Shown: positions 29,723 through 38,707 of the stretch, piece after piece
Position numbering within the stretch: the stretch's first letter is position 1
Layout of the letters: each line of letters starts with the position of its first letter
Assembly (NCBI RefSeq): GCF_000429085.1
Contig: NZ_AUBE01000001.1
Span: 521,455-585,454, forward strand
DNA from: Streptomyces flavidovirens DSM 40150
Lineage (GTDB): Bacteria > Actinomycetota > Actinomycetes > Streptomycetales > Streptomycetaceae
DNA: 64,000 bases
Direction of reading: 5' to 3'
Made by a program: the position numbers and the translations under genes
The notes under the pieces: generated by a model
The model's input: the letters and a program-made list of their open reading frames with translations, nothing else
Database searches by the model: none
What the model was told of the DNA's origin: nothing

Positions 29723-30438
29723 GCGCGCCCACCTCCGCCCTTCACAGCAGCAGGACCACTCGGTCCCGCGTCCCTTGGCCCTGCGTTCTCCGGTCCCGAC
29801 GCCGGTGGGACGGATGTCCCGGGCGTCCGGTTCCTTCCCCCGCTGACGTCCTCGCTATCCCCGGCACCGGTGCGCAGATGAGTGAGAAGCGGCAGCAGCC
29901 GGGCACGGCCACGCGCACAGCGGCTCTTCACTGTCCCGGTCGGCACATCGAGGACGCGGGCGGCCTCCGCCACCGGGTAGCCCTGCATGTCCACGAGTAC
30001 CAGCGCGGCCCGCTGTTCGAGTGGCAGGGTGGCCAGGGCGGCGATGAGCTCTCTGTGGAGGTCCTGGCGTTCCGCGGGGGCCTCGGCGGACTCGTGGGGC
30101 TCCAGGAGCTGGTCCAGGCGTTCCGCGTCGTCGACCGGCGCGGTCCTGCGGGACGCTGCCTTGCGTGCGCGGTCGAGGCAGGCGTTGACGGTGATGCGGT
30201 GCAGCCAGGTCGTGACGGCGGACTGGCCACGGAAGGTATGGGCGGCGCGGTAGGCGGACACCAGGGCGTCCTGGACGGCGTCGGCGGCTTCCTCGCGGTC
30301 GCCCAGCGTGCGCAGGGCCACCGCCCACAGCCGGTCGCGGTGGCGCCGTACGAGCTCACCGAAGGCGTCGGGGTCGCCCTTGACGTGACGGGCCAGGAGC
30401 TCCTGGTCGCTTGTGTCGCTGAGCGCGGCATCGTCCAA
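29719..30438 (-). CDS. sigM: ECF RNA polymerase sigma factor (SigM type)
   Basis: 239 residues. Sigma region 2 near 25-95 (FGELVRRHRDRLWAVALRTLGDREEAADAVQDALVSAYR) and region 4 near 130-185 (LPLEQRAALVLVDMQGYPVAEAARVLDVPTGTVKSRCARGRARL). A Pro/Gly-rich tail follows. Position before an anti-sigma gene and trxBA matches Mycobacterium sigM; the symbol is given on that synteny. Confidence 0.92.
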   Translation of the reverse strand: MDDAALSDTSDQELLARHVKGDPDAFGELVRRHRDRLWAVALRTLGDREEAADAVQDALVSAYRAAHTFRGQSAVTTWLHRITVNACLDRARKAASRRTAPVDDAERLDQLLEPHESAEAPAERQDLHRELIAALATLPLEQRAALVLVDMQGYPVAEAARVLDVPTGTVKSRCARGRARLLPLLTHLRTGAGDSEDVSGGRNRTPGTSVPPASGPENAGPRDAGPSGPAAVKGGGGRA

Positions 30439-30467
30439 CGGTGAGCTCCCTCCCCCTGGTGTACCGG

Positions 30468-32231
30468 TCAGCCTGTGATCCTGATCTCCGAGATTCCGCC
30501 ACGGAAGCGGTCGGCTGATCCGTCGGTCGGCAGAGACGTGATGTGGATCAGGATGTACCGAGTGCGGACCGGCTTGTCGAGTGTGGCTTCCAGCTTGCCT
30601 TCTGCCGGCGCGAGTTTGGTCATCCGCTGCGAGAAATCGGAGAGGGTGGCTGGATCCGAGGCGTCTTCACCGGCGGCCAGTACTTCGAGGGTCTGCCCGC
30701 TGCGGTACATGTCGATGCCGATGCCGGACACGTCCTTGACGCTGCCGAGATCGACGATGATTCCGCTGCCGTCCTTGCGCTGCGGAAGGTTGCCGAAATT
30801 GGCGAAATCGCGGTACTGCCCGGTGATCCAGGCGGTGCCGGTTTCGCCGTCGATGCTGTTCGGTACGCCCTCAGGCTCTATTCCGGAGCCGTTCGGGGCG
30901 AACACCGTGGCGTTGGCGATGTGCAGCGGCTTGGGGTCCGACTTCTTGGGCGCCTTTTCGTCGCTCGGCTGCGAGGTCTTCGTGTCGCCGGTGTCGTTGC
31001 CACGGTCCAGGAGCGTGTCCGCGAGCTGCCAGCTGCCGAGGCCCAGCGCGGCGATGAGCAGCGCGGCCACGCCCCACTTGAGGGCTTTCCCGGTGCGGCT
31101 CTGGAGCGGCCGTGGGGGTACGGCTGTGACGGCCTGGGCCGGGGGCAGCCCCGCGTGCGGGCCCGGCCTGCTGTAGGTGCCCTGCTGGTAGGTGGTGCGC
31201 TGGTACTCGGGCAGCGCCGTGAAGGTGGGCTCCGGCGGGCGGATGCGGGGCATCGCGGCGACGGCCTTGGCCAGCTCGTCGGGGGTGGTGCAGGGCGGCT
31301 CCTGGCGGGAGGCGGTGGCGCCGTCGTTGACCAGGGCCCGCATGGCGAGCTCCGACAGGCCGCGGTGGATGCCGGCCCGTACCTGGTCCGGGGGGATCAG
31401 CCCGACGCCCTTGGGCAGCCCGGACAGGCCGTAGGCGTCCCGTTCGTAGGGCCAGCGCTGTGTCAGGGCTGCGTACAGCAGCGCACCGATCGCCTCGGTG
31501 TCGGTGCGCTGCGGGCGGTCGGAGGTGATGCCGCGCAGGGCGGCGTTCACCGCGAGACCACGGATCCGGTACTGGCCGGAGGAGGTCCGCAGGATGGCGC
31601 CCGGGGTGAGTCTGAGGTGGGCCAGGCCCTCGCGGTGTGCGGCGGCCATGGCCTGGGAGATCTGGCTGACGAGCTGGTACGCCTCGTGGGCCTCCAGTGG
31701 ACCCGCGGCGAGCATCGCCGTGAGTTCGGTGGCGTCGGGAAGCCACTCGTGGACGACGTAGACGAGATCATTCTCCTCCACCGCGTCCAGGACCTGTACG
31801 AACCGGGGGTCGCCGAGCAGCGCCGACGAGCGGGCCGCGGCGAGCACGGACCTGGCTCGCGGGTGTTCCGCGGGGAGCAGGTGCACGCCCACGGCGCGGC
31901 GCAGTTTCTCGTCGACCGCGCGCCAACTGCTGAAACCGTCCAGTCGGGTGACGCATTCTTCGAGCCGGTAGCGTCTGGCGAGCTTGTGCCCGCTGTGCAG
32001 CTCAGGTGTGGCGATGGGGGGTTCGGCGCCTTGGCGCTCACTGTCCGCGTCGCTCTTGCTGTCGTCCGCTGGCTCCTGGGCTTTTGCCACCCCGTCGGCC
32101 GTGGCTTTGTCCGCCTTGGCGGCCAGCGGTTCGTCACCGCTGTTGTCTGCCACGTCGACGGCAGCCGTGCTACGTTCCGCCACCGTCGTTCCTGCCTCCC
32201 CATCCGTTGCTGCGCGCTGTTGAACAGCCAT
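30468..32231 (-). CDS. Membrane pseudokinase with discoidin-like extracellular domain (MurJ partner)
   Basis: 587 residues from ATG 32231 (an upstream start at 32246 adds five). After a disordered acidic N-terminus a kinase fold (about 80-340) begins LARRYRLEECV. The catalytic HRD is replaced (HLRLTPGAIL) and the DFG position reads IRGL, so phosphotransfer is not expected. One membrane helix (WGVAALLIAALGLGSWQLADTLL) near 385-405 leads to an extracellular beta-sandwich resembling F5/F8 or discoidin modules. In Mycobacterium the same pseudokinase and outer domain are the C-terminus of MviN/MurJ; here it is a separate gene just downstream of murJ. Confidence 0.9.
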   Translation of the reverse strand: MAVQQRAATDGEAGTTVAERSTAAVDVADNSGDEPLAAKADKATADGVAKAQEPADDSKSDADSERQGAEPPIATPELHSGHKLARRYRLEECVTRLDGFSSWRAVDEKLRRAVGVHLLPAEHPRARSVLAAARSSALLGDPRFVQVLDAVEENDLVYVVHEWLPDATELTAMLAAGPLEAHEAYQLVSQISQAMAAAHREGLAHLRLTPGAILRTSSGQYRIRGLAVNAALRGITSDRPQRTDTEAIGALLYAALTQRWPYERDAYGLSGLPKGVGLIPPDQVRAGIHRGLSELAMRALVNDGATASRQEPPCTTPDELAKAVAAMPRIRPPEPTFTALPEYQRTTYQQGTYSRPGPHAGLPPAQAVTAVPPRPLQSRTGKALKWGVAALLIAALGLGSWQLADTLLDRGNDTGDTKTSQPSDEKAPKKSDPKPLHIANATVFAPNGSGIEPEGVPNSIDGETGTAWITGQYRDFANFGNLPQRKDGSGIIVDLGSVKDVSGIGIDMYRSGQTLEVLAAGEDASDPATLSDFSQRMTKLAPAEGKLEATLDKPVRTRYILIHITSLPTDGSADRFRGGISEIRITG

Positions 32232-32307
32232 GCCAATTGTGCCCACAGTCCGGCGCTATGCACGACACGCGGCGGCCGGTGATGGTTGTGCGGGGCCGCC
32301 CGGCCGC

Positions 32308-34521
32308 TCAGCGTCCGAGGCGTCCGCGCACCATGCCGACCATGGCGTTGAGTTCCACGATCCGCATTTTCTTCGCGGCGAGGAAGAAGACTCCCAGCAG
32401 CACGATGCCTCCCGCGACCAGTGCGGCGAGCGATCCGAGGGCGTCGCTGCCCAGGACCCGCATGATGCCGAAGGCCGCGGCGCCGCCGAGGATTGCCGCA
32501 GGTACGGAGGCACCGGAGAGCCTGGCGTACGTACGCAGGACGTGCGTGCCGTCCAGGTCGCCCCCCAGCCGGTTGCGCAGGCGCCGCCAGGCCACACCGA
32601 CGCCGATCGCGTAGGCCAGGCCGTAGGAGGCCGCCATGCCGACCACGGCCCACTGGGCGGGCAGGACGAAGTAGCAGGCTGCTGAGGCTGCGGCGTTGAC
32701 GGCGGCGACGATGACGGTGTTGTAGAAGGGTGTGCGGGTGTCCTCGTACGCGTAGAAGCCGCGCAGGACGACGTACTGCACGGAGTACGGGATGAGGCCG
32801 AGACCGAAGGCCATCAGAGTGAAGCCCATGGCCTGGGCGCCCTCGTGGCCGGTGGACGCGAACAGCAGGGTGCACATGGGGACGCCGAGCGCGAGGAACG
32901 CGAACGCGACCGGGACGATCGCCACGGCCGAGTTGCGCAGGCCCTGGGAGATGTCGTCGCGGACGGCGCCCGGGTCGTTGTCGTGTGCGGCTCGGGAGAT
33001 GCGGGGCAGCAGGGCCGCCATGACGGAGACCGTGATGATGGCCTGCGGCATGCCCCAGATCAGCTGGGCGTTCGAGTAGGCGAGGATGCCCGCGCCGTCC
33101 TTGCCCGACGCCTTGCCCGCCGCGGTGGCGAGCTGGGTGACGACGAGGACGCCGGCCTGGTTGGCGAGGACGAACAGGACGGTCCACTTGGCGAGCTTGA
33201 CGGTCTTGCCGAGCCCGTGGCCCTTCCAGTCGAAGCGGGGGCGGAAGCGGAACCCGGTCTCGCGCAGGTACGGGATCATCGCCAGCGCCTGGACGGTGAG
33301 ACCGAGCAGGGTGCCGATGCCGAGCAGCTGGACGCCCTCGTCCGGGATGGTCTGCACGCCCATCCGCGATTCGGCGGAGGTGCCGTACACCCAGATGAAC
33401 AGGCCGAACGTGGCGATCATGATGATGTTGTTGAGGACCGGGGTCCACATCATCGCGCCGAACTTGCCGCGGGCGTTGAGGATCTGTCCCATGACGACGT
33501 GCACGCCCATGAAGAAGATCGTGGGCAGGCAGTAGCGGGCGAAAGTGACTGCGACGCTGTTGGCCGCCTCGTCTTCGGCGATCGGCACGGACATCAGGCG
33601 GATGAGCAGTGGCGCCGCGAAGACCGCGAGGGCCACGATGGCACCGAGCGCCACCATGACCAAGGTGAGGAGGCGGTTGGCGAAGGCCTCGCCGCCGTCC
33701 TCGTCGTTCTTCATCGCGCGTACCAGCTGAGGCACGAAGACCGAGTTGAGGCCGCCGCCGACCGTGAGGATGTAGATCATGGTCGGCAGGGTCAGCGCAA
33801 TGGTGAAGGTGTCACCGAGCAGGGCCGCGCCCAGCGCCGCGGTGATCACCAGGCTGCGTACGAAGCCGGTGAGGCGGGAGACCAGCGTGCCCGCGGCCAT
33901 CAGGGCACTCGACTTCAGCACACTGGCCGCGCGCCCGGCGGGCTTCTTGGGCGGCGCGGGGGCCGGCACCGGCTCGGGTGCGGCCGTGGGAGCGGGCTGC
34001 CCGGGCGCCTGCTGGTCGCGGTAGAGGTGGGCGAACGCGTCCTGCTGCCCTGGGATCTCCTCGCCCGCCTTCGTGACGAGGTCGTCGACGCCCACGAACT
34101 CCGTGGTCGCGGGGTTGTCCCCGTACGGCAGGTGGCGGGACGGGCCGTCCGGTTCGGGCGCCGGGGTCTGCGCCCAGACGTGCGGGTCCGGTGCGTACTG
34201 CGGTGCGGCCGGCTGCTGGTACAGCGGCTGCGGCTCCGGGTAGGTGCCCGGCGGCGGCGGAGGGTGCGAGGCGCGGTCGTAGAGCGCCTCCGTCACCGGG
34301 TCCTGCGCGGAGGGGTCCTGGGCCTGGTACGGGTCGTGGCTGTAGGCGTCCTGGACATACGGGTCCGGGGCGGCGTAGGGCTCCTGCGCGGAATCGGGAG
34401 CGGACTCGGGATGCTGCGGCGACGGCACATGGCCTGCTGCCGGGGGCTCCGGGGGCACGCCTCGGAAAGGCGCGGTGTCACTCGCGCCCTGTCCACGGTC
34501 ACCGTCGTACGGCGCGTTCAC
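32308..34521 (-). CDS. murJ: Lipid II flippase MurJ with long N-terminal extension
   Basis: 737 residues from GTG 34521 (GAGGGGAG ribosome site). The first ~215 residues are Pro/Gln/Asp/Tyr-rich and disordered. The MOP-superfamily core follows, with about 14 membrane helices and the MviN signature AAGTLVSRLTGFVRSLVITAALG. MurJ flips lipid-linked peptidoglycan precursor. The C-terminal pseudokinase of mycobacterial MviN is absent from this protein and encoded next door. Transcribed away from the DUF6049 gene in the same direction. Confidence 0.94.
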   Translation of the reverse strand: MNAPYDGDRGQGASDTAPFRGVPPEPPAAGHVPSPQHPESAPDSAQEPYAAPDPYVQDAYSHDPYQAQDPSAQDPVTEALYDRASHPPPPPGTYPEPQPLYQQPAAPQYAPDPHVWAQTPAPEPDGPSRHLPYGDNPATTEFVGVDDLVTKAGEEIPGQQDAFAHLYRDQQAPGQPAPTAAPEPVPAPAPPKKPAGRAASVLKSSALMAAGTLVSRLTGFVRSLVITAALGAALLGDTFTIALTLPTMIYILTVGGGLNSVFVPQLVRAMKNDEDGGEAFANRLLTLVMVALGAIVALAVFAAPLLIRLMSVPIAEDEAANSVAVTFARYCLPTIFFMGVHVVMGQILNARGKFGAMMWTPVLNNIIMIATFGLFIWVYGTSAESRMGVQTIPDEGVQLLGIGTLLGLTVQALAMIPYLRETGFRFRPRFDWKGHGLGKTVKLAKWTVLFVLANQAGVLVVTQLATAAGKASGKDGAGILAYSNAQLIWGMPQAIITVSVMAALLPRISRAAHDNDPGAVRDDISQGLRNSAVAIVPVAFAFLALGVPMCTLLFASTGHEGAQAMGFTLMAFGLGLIPYSVQYVVLRGFYAYEDTRTPFYNTVIVAAVNAAASAACYFVLPAQWAVVGMAASYGLAYAIGVGVAWRRLRNRLGGDLDGTHVLRTYARLSGASVPAAILGGAAAFGIMRVLGSDALGSLAALVAGGIVLLGVFFLAAKKMRIVELNAMVGMVRGRLGR

Positions 34522-34660
34522 TGGTGCTCCCCTCGAGCTTCTGTTCCGGCGAGCTGTGCCCCGCTGGATGTACCGGCCGGGGATCCGGGGACTGTGCCCC
34601 GGCAAGACGCTGCATCGCAACCCCACCTCATCGTCCCCGGCCTGCCGGCCACGGCGTAGC

Positions 34661-36958
34661 TCAACGGTCCACTTTCTCACCTGTGCCCGACGGGTCGACG
34701 CTTTCGGGACCGGTGTCCGGTGTCGGGTCACTCGCCTGCTCGGAGTCCTCACCCTCGCCGCCGTCCCCTTCGGCGGCCTCACGGGCCGCCGCGCGCTTGC
34801 GCTGGGAGTACATCCTGATGCCGGCGAGAACGAGCAGCAGCACACCGCCGGCGATGACGAGCATCACGGTCGGGGTGAATTCGTTCACATCGACCGTGAA
34901 CTCCATCTCACGGCCGTACGGTGTGCCGTCCTCGGTGTAGAGCTGCGCGATCACCGGGACCGGGCCGTTGGCGTTGGCGGTCGCCGTGAACTTCACCGAC
35001 TGGCTGTGACCGCCCGCGACCTTCACCGGACGCTCGGCGACGCTCTGGTCCCCGTCCAGCCTGAGGCGGGTGGGCTTGGTCGACTTGAGCCGCAGCACGA
35101 GGTGCTCTACACCCTGCACCAGCTGGTTCTGGACGGTCACGGGCACAGTCGCGCTGCGCCCCGACAGGGTCGCGTCGGACTTCTGGATGAGCTGCACCTC
35201 GTCGGTGAGGCTCACCAGGTAGCTCTGGACCCCGTCGCGGTACTTCTGGGCCTTGCGCTCGCCGCCGCGCCAGGACGTCGACATCGCGCGGTTGATGGCG
35301 TTGCCGAAGGGGGTGACCACCCGGTCGGGGGCGGTGAGGATCACCTTGAAGTTGTCCAGCTTGCTCTGCGTGGTCCTGATGTCCTGGAACGCCTTGGCCG
35401 GAAGCTCCCGCTTGCTCAGTGACCGGGGGTACGAGGCCGGTCCCGGCACGTCGGTGGTGGCACGGGCGTCGGGCTTCGCCTTCGCCGCGGCCACCAGATC
35501 CAGCGGCTGCGACCAGCGCTGCGCGTCGAGGCTGTGCAGGGCGCTCGCCATGGACTGCGCCTGGCTCGCGGACGGCAGGCGCTGCGGGGCGACCACGACG
35601 CTGCGCTGCTTCTCCTCGTCCTGGAGGGTCACCGCCAGCGTCTGGGCGAGGAATTCCTGTACGGCCAGGGTGGAGTCCCCGGCCTTCGACATGTCGCCCT
35701 CGAAGGCGGTCGAGAGCCGGCTGTCGGCGACGACCGCGGTGGTGCCGCCGCCGATCGGCCGGGCCGCGGTGGGCGTGTACGGCAGGCCGCGCGTCTCATG
35801 GAGGCTGTCGCTGCGGGCGATCACGTTGTGCGCGCCGGCCGAAGTGGCGACATCGACGACCGACGGATCGACGGCGCCGTTCACCGGCCACGCGAAGTCG
35901 GTGGAGGGCTCTGTGTGGAGGATCGACTGCACGGCGGTCGCGGCGACATCGGTGGCGCGCCGCAGGTGACTGAGAGAGCCCGGAACGTCCTTGCCGCGGT
36001 GTGCCAGCGAGGCCAGGTCGGGGTCGGCGAACGGCAGCGCGACGACCTTCCGGCCCTCCACCGCCTTCTGGAGATCGCTCAGCCACTTGTTGGCCACGGC
36101 CTGGTACTTGCCCGCGACGGTTGTTTCACCGTCCTCGGACTTGACCTGGTAGCTCTCCGTCATGGCGTTCACGGTGGCGAGCAGGTCCGGGTCGACGACC
36201 CAGGTGACAGGCAGCTCGTTGCCGAGTGAGACCAGCTGGTTCAGCCGCCCGCCCGGGGCCAGCTCCGCGCCGAGGTTGTCGTTCTCGAAGACCGGGGTCT
36301 GCTGCTCGTCCGACCCCGTCTCGGCGGTGAGGTGCGTCGAGGAGATCAGCGGCCAGAGATAGGTGAGCTGGGTCCTCTTCTCCGTGGCGTCGGGCTGCCA
36401 GGGCAGGAAGGTCTTCTGGATGCCCAGCGTCTGCTCGTACGGGCGGCTGGGGGTCTGTCCCGACAGGGACACGCCGAGCTGGTAGACCCCCTGGTCGTCG
36501 AGTTCGAGCTTGTCGACCGGCACGGTGATGCTGAAGTCCTCGCTGATGCCGGCCGGGAGCTTCGCGAATTTCTTCGTGAACTTCCCGCCGAGCTCGGCGG
36601 GGGCACTTCCGTCGGGCTCCTGGCTGCGTTCGGCCGCGGCGTCGATCGCCGTCCTGCCGGAGAGCCGCGGTCCCACGCTGAGCCCGACATGCGCGTCGGT
36701 GACAGCTTCCTTGCCCCTGTTGGTGACCGTGCCGGAGACGGTGACCTTGTCCCCCTCCACCGGCGCTCCGGGGGTCAGCGCGTCGAGGGACACATCAACC
36801 GTGCGTGAGCCGGTGGCGTCCTCGGCGGCGTGCGCGGGCGCCGGGAGGTACACCAGGCCCGCCACCAGAGGGGCGCCCGCGAGCAGCCCTGCCGTGCGCC
36901 GCAGCCACCGGCGGGCAGGTGAGGGAACCATCCCCTGAAAGTCTGCCGCCTCGGCCAC
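34661..36958 (-). CDS. DUF6049 family secreted, membrane-anchored protein
   Basis: 765 residues from GTG 36958 (ATG 36931 is possible). Signal peptide near 17-45 (RRTAGLLAGAPLVAGLVYLPAPAHA). The outer part has an N-terminal immunoglobulin-like domain, a central deacetylase-like alpha/beta region (ELPVTWVVDPDLLATVNAM) and C-terminal beta domains. A single membrane helix (VMLVIAGGVLLLVLAGIRMY) near the end and an acidic cytoplasmic tail close it. The mycobacterial positional homologue is Rv3909, also beside mviN. Likely envelope-related; function unknown. Confidence 0.88.
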   Translation of the reverse strand: MAEAADFQGMVPSPARRWLRRTAGLLAGAPLVAGLVYLPAPAHAAEDATGSRTVDVSLDALTPGAPVEGDKVTVSGTVTNRGKEAVTDAHVGLSVGPRLSGRTAIDAAAERSQEPDGSAPAELGGKFTKKFAKLPAGISEDFSITVPVDKLELDDQGVYQLGVSLSGQTPSRPYEQTLGIQKTFLPWQPDATEKRTQLTYLWPLISSTHLTAETGSDEQQTPVFENDNLGAELAPGGRLNQLVSLGNELPVTWVVDPDLLATVNAMTESYQVKSEDGETTVAGKYQAVANKWLSDLQKAVEGRKVVALPFADPDLASLAHRGKDVPGSLSHLRRATDVAATAVQSILHTEPSTDFAWPVNGAVDPSVVDVATSAGAHNVIARSDSLHETRGLPYTPTAARPIGGGTTAVVADSRLSTAFEGDMSKAGDSTLAVQEFLAQTLAVTLQDEEKQRSVVVAPQRLPSASQAQSMASALHSLDAQRWSQPLDLVAAAKAKPDARATTDVPGPASYPRSLSKRELPAKAFQDIRTTQSKLDNFKVILTAPDRVVTPFGNAINRAMSTSWRGGERKAQKYRDGVQSYLVSLTDEVQLIQKSDATLSGRSATVPVTVQNQLVQGVEHLVLRLKSTKPTRLRLDGDQSVAERPVKVAGGHSQSVKFTATANANGPVPVIAQLYTEDGTPYGREMEFTVDVNEFTPTVMLVIAGGVLLLVLAGIRMYSQRKRAAAREAAEGDGGEGEDSEQASDPTPDTGPESVDPSGTGEKVDR

Positions 36959-37141
36959 GCCCACGCCCGTCCCTAGTCTTTGTCTGCTGCCGGTGTTGGT
37001 TGTCGGTTCTTGCGTCCACGCATGGTAACGAGGTGCGCTGTGGCGAAGTGCTGCCCACTGCTCCACATGATCGGAAGAGTCTTGTCGGGCGGCAATAAAC
37101 GGGGAAGCTTCGGCCGGCCGGGGCACGTACCCTTTTCTGTT

Positions 37142-38584
37142 GTGCCGAACGCCAACGAAGACAATGCCAGTGCCCTGAATCAGGTGCAGCGCCGCGCGGT
37201 CAGCGAACTGCTGCGGGTCTCCCCTGTCGCCGACGATCTCGCGCGCCGTTTCCAGGACGCGGGCTTCAGTCTCGCGCTCGTCGGCGGATCGGTCAGGGAC
37301 GCGTTGCTCGGCCGCCTCGGCAACGACCTGGACTTCACGACCGACGCCCGGCCCGACGACGTACTGAAGATCGTCCGGCCGTGGGCGGACTCGGTGTGGG
37401 AGGTCGGGATCGCCTTCGGCACGGTGGGATGCCAGAAGGCGGGCTACCAGATCGAGGTCACGACGTACCGCTCCGAGGCGTACGACAGGACCTCCCGCAA
37501 GCCCGAGGTGTCCTACGGCGACTGCATCGAGGACGATCTCGTACGCCGTGACTTCACCGTGAACGCGATGGCCGTCGCGCTGCCGGAGAAGGAGTTCGTC
37601 GACCCGTACGGCGGCCTGGAGGACCTTGCGGCCCGCGTCCTGCGCACGCCCGGAACCCCAGAGGAGTCGTTCTCCGACGACCCGCTGCGCATGATGCGCG
37701 CCGCCCGGTTCGCCGCTCAGCTCGACTTCGAGGTGGCGTCCGAGGTGGTCGCGGCGATGACGGCCATGGCGGAGCGCATCGAGATCGTCTCGGCCGAGCG
37801 GGTGCGTGACGAGTTCAACAAGCTGATCCTTTCCCCGAACCCGCGCAAGGGTCTGCGGCTGCTCGTCGACAGTGGGATCGCCGGATACGTACTCCCCGAG
37901 CTGCCGGCGCTGCGCCTGGAAAGTGATGAGCATCACAAGCACAAGGACGTCTATGAGCACTCGCTGACCGTCCTGGAGCAGGCCATGGACCTGGAAGAGG
38001 GCGAGCCGGACCTGGTGCTGCGGCTCGCGGCGCTGCTGCACGACATCGGGAAGCCCAGGACGCGGCGCTTCGAGCAGGACGGCAGGGTCTCCTTCCACCA
38101 CCACGAGGTGGTCGGCGCGAAGATGACGAAGAAGCGCATGACCGCCCTCAAGTACTCGAACGACATGATCAAGGACGTCTCACTGCTGGTGGAACTGCAC
38201 CTGCGCTTCCACGGCTACGGGACCGGCGAGTGGACCGACTCCGCGGTGCGGCGGTACGTGCGTGACGCGGGCCCGCAGCTGGAGCGGCTGCACAAGCTGA
38301 CCCGCTCGGACTGCACCACGCGCAACAAGCGCAAGGCCGGCGCGCTCTCGCGAGCGTACGACGGACTTGAGGAGCGCATCGCGCAGCTCAAGGAGCAGGA
38401 GGAGCTCGACTCCATCCGGCCCGATCTGGACGGAAACCAGATCATGGACATCCTGGGCGTCCGGCCAGGCCCGGAGATCGGCAAGGCGTACAAGTTCCTG
38501 CTGGAGCTGCGTCTGGAGAACGGGCCGATGGAGCACGACGCGGCTGTCGCGGCGCTCAAGGAGTGGTGGGCCGCGCAGAACTGA
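37142..38584 (+). CDS. cca: CCA tRNA nucleotidyltransferase
   Basis: 480 residues from GTG 37142. Nucleotidyltransferase head GGSVRDALLGR and the metal-binding DLDFTTDARP; RRDFTVNAM and RMMRAARF follow; an HD domain carries LLHDIGKPRTR. Adds CCA to tRNA 3' ends, needed here since both tRNA genes in the window lack encoded CCA. Divergent from DUF6049. The MutT-type gene found between these two in Mycobacterium (Rv3908) is not present. Confidence 0.95.
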   Translation: MPNANEDNASALNQVQRRAVSELLRVSPVADDLARRFQDAGFSLALVGGSVRDALLGRLGNDLDFTTDARPDDVLKIVRPWADSVWEVGIAFGTVGCQKAGYQIEVTTYRSEAYDRTSRKPEVSYGDCIEDDLVRRDFTVNAMAVALPEKEFVDPYGGLEDLAARVLRTPGTPEESFSDDPLRMMRAARFAAQLDFEVASEVVAAMTAMAERIEIVSAERVRDEFNKLILSPNPRKGLRLLVDSGIAGYVLPELPALRLESDEHHKHKDVYEHSLTVLEQAMDLEEGEPDLVLRLAALLHDIGKPRTRRFEQDGRVSFHHHEVVGAKMTKKRMTALKYSNDMIKDVSLLVELHLRFHGYGTGEWTDSAVRRYVRDAGPQLERLHKLTRSDCTTRNKRKAGALSRAYDGLEERIAQLKEQEELDSIRPDLDGNQIMDILGVRPGPEIGKAYKFLLELRLENGPMEHDAAVAALKEWWAAQN

Positions 38585-38590
38585 AGTCAT

Positions 38591-38604
38591 GTTTCACGTG
38601 AAAC
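38591..38604. promoter_or_regulatory. parS: parS site after cca
   Basis: Exact GTTTCACGTGAAAC, 6 bp after the cca stop codon; first of a pair 45 bp apart. Confidence 0.97.
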
Positions 38605-38627
38605 ATGACGGCGGACGAGCGCGGCAA

Positions 38628-38657
38628 GGGCCGGTGTTTCACGTGAAACACCGGCCC
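38628..38657. terminator. parS: 30-bp palindrome with parS at its core, between convergent genes
   Basis: Eight extra palindromic bases on each side (GGGCCGGT) extend the exact parS at 38636-38649 into a perfect 30-bp inverted repeat followed by TTT. It sits between convergent cca and MFS genes and can serve as both parS and terminator. Confidence 0.85.
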
Positions 38658-38707
38658 TTTGGGACACGGAGAGTGCGCTGCGCATACGAGTGTGTGACGC
38701 GCGCACG

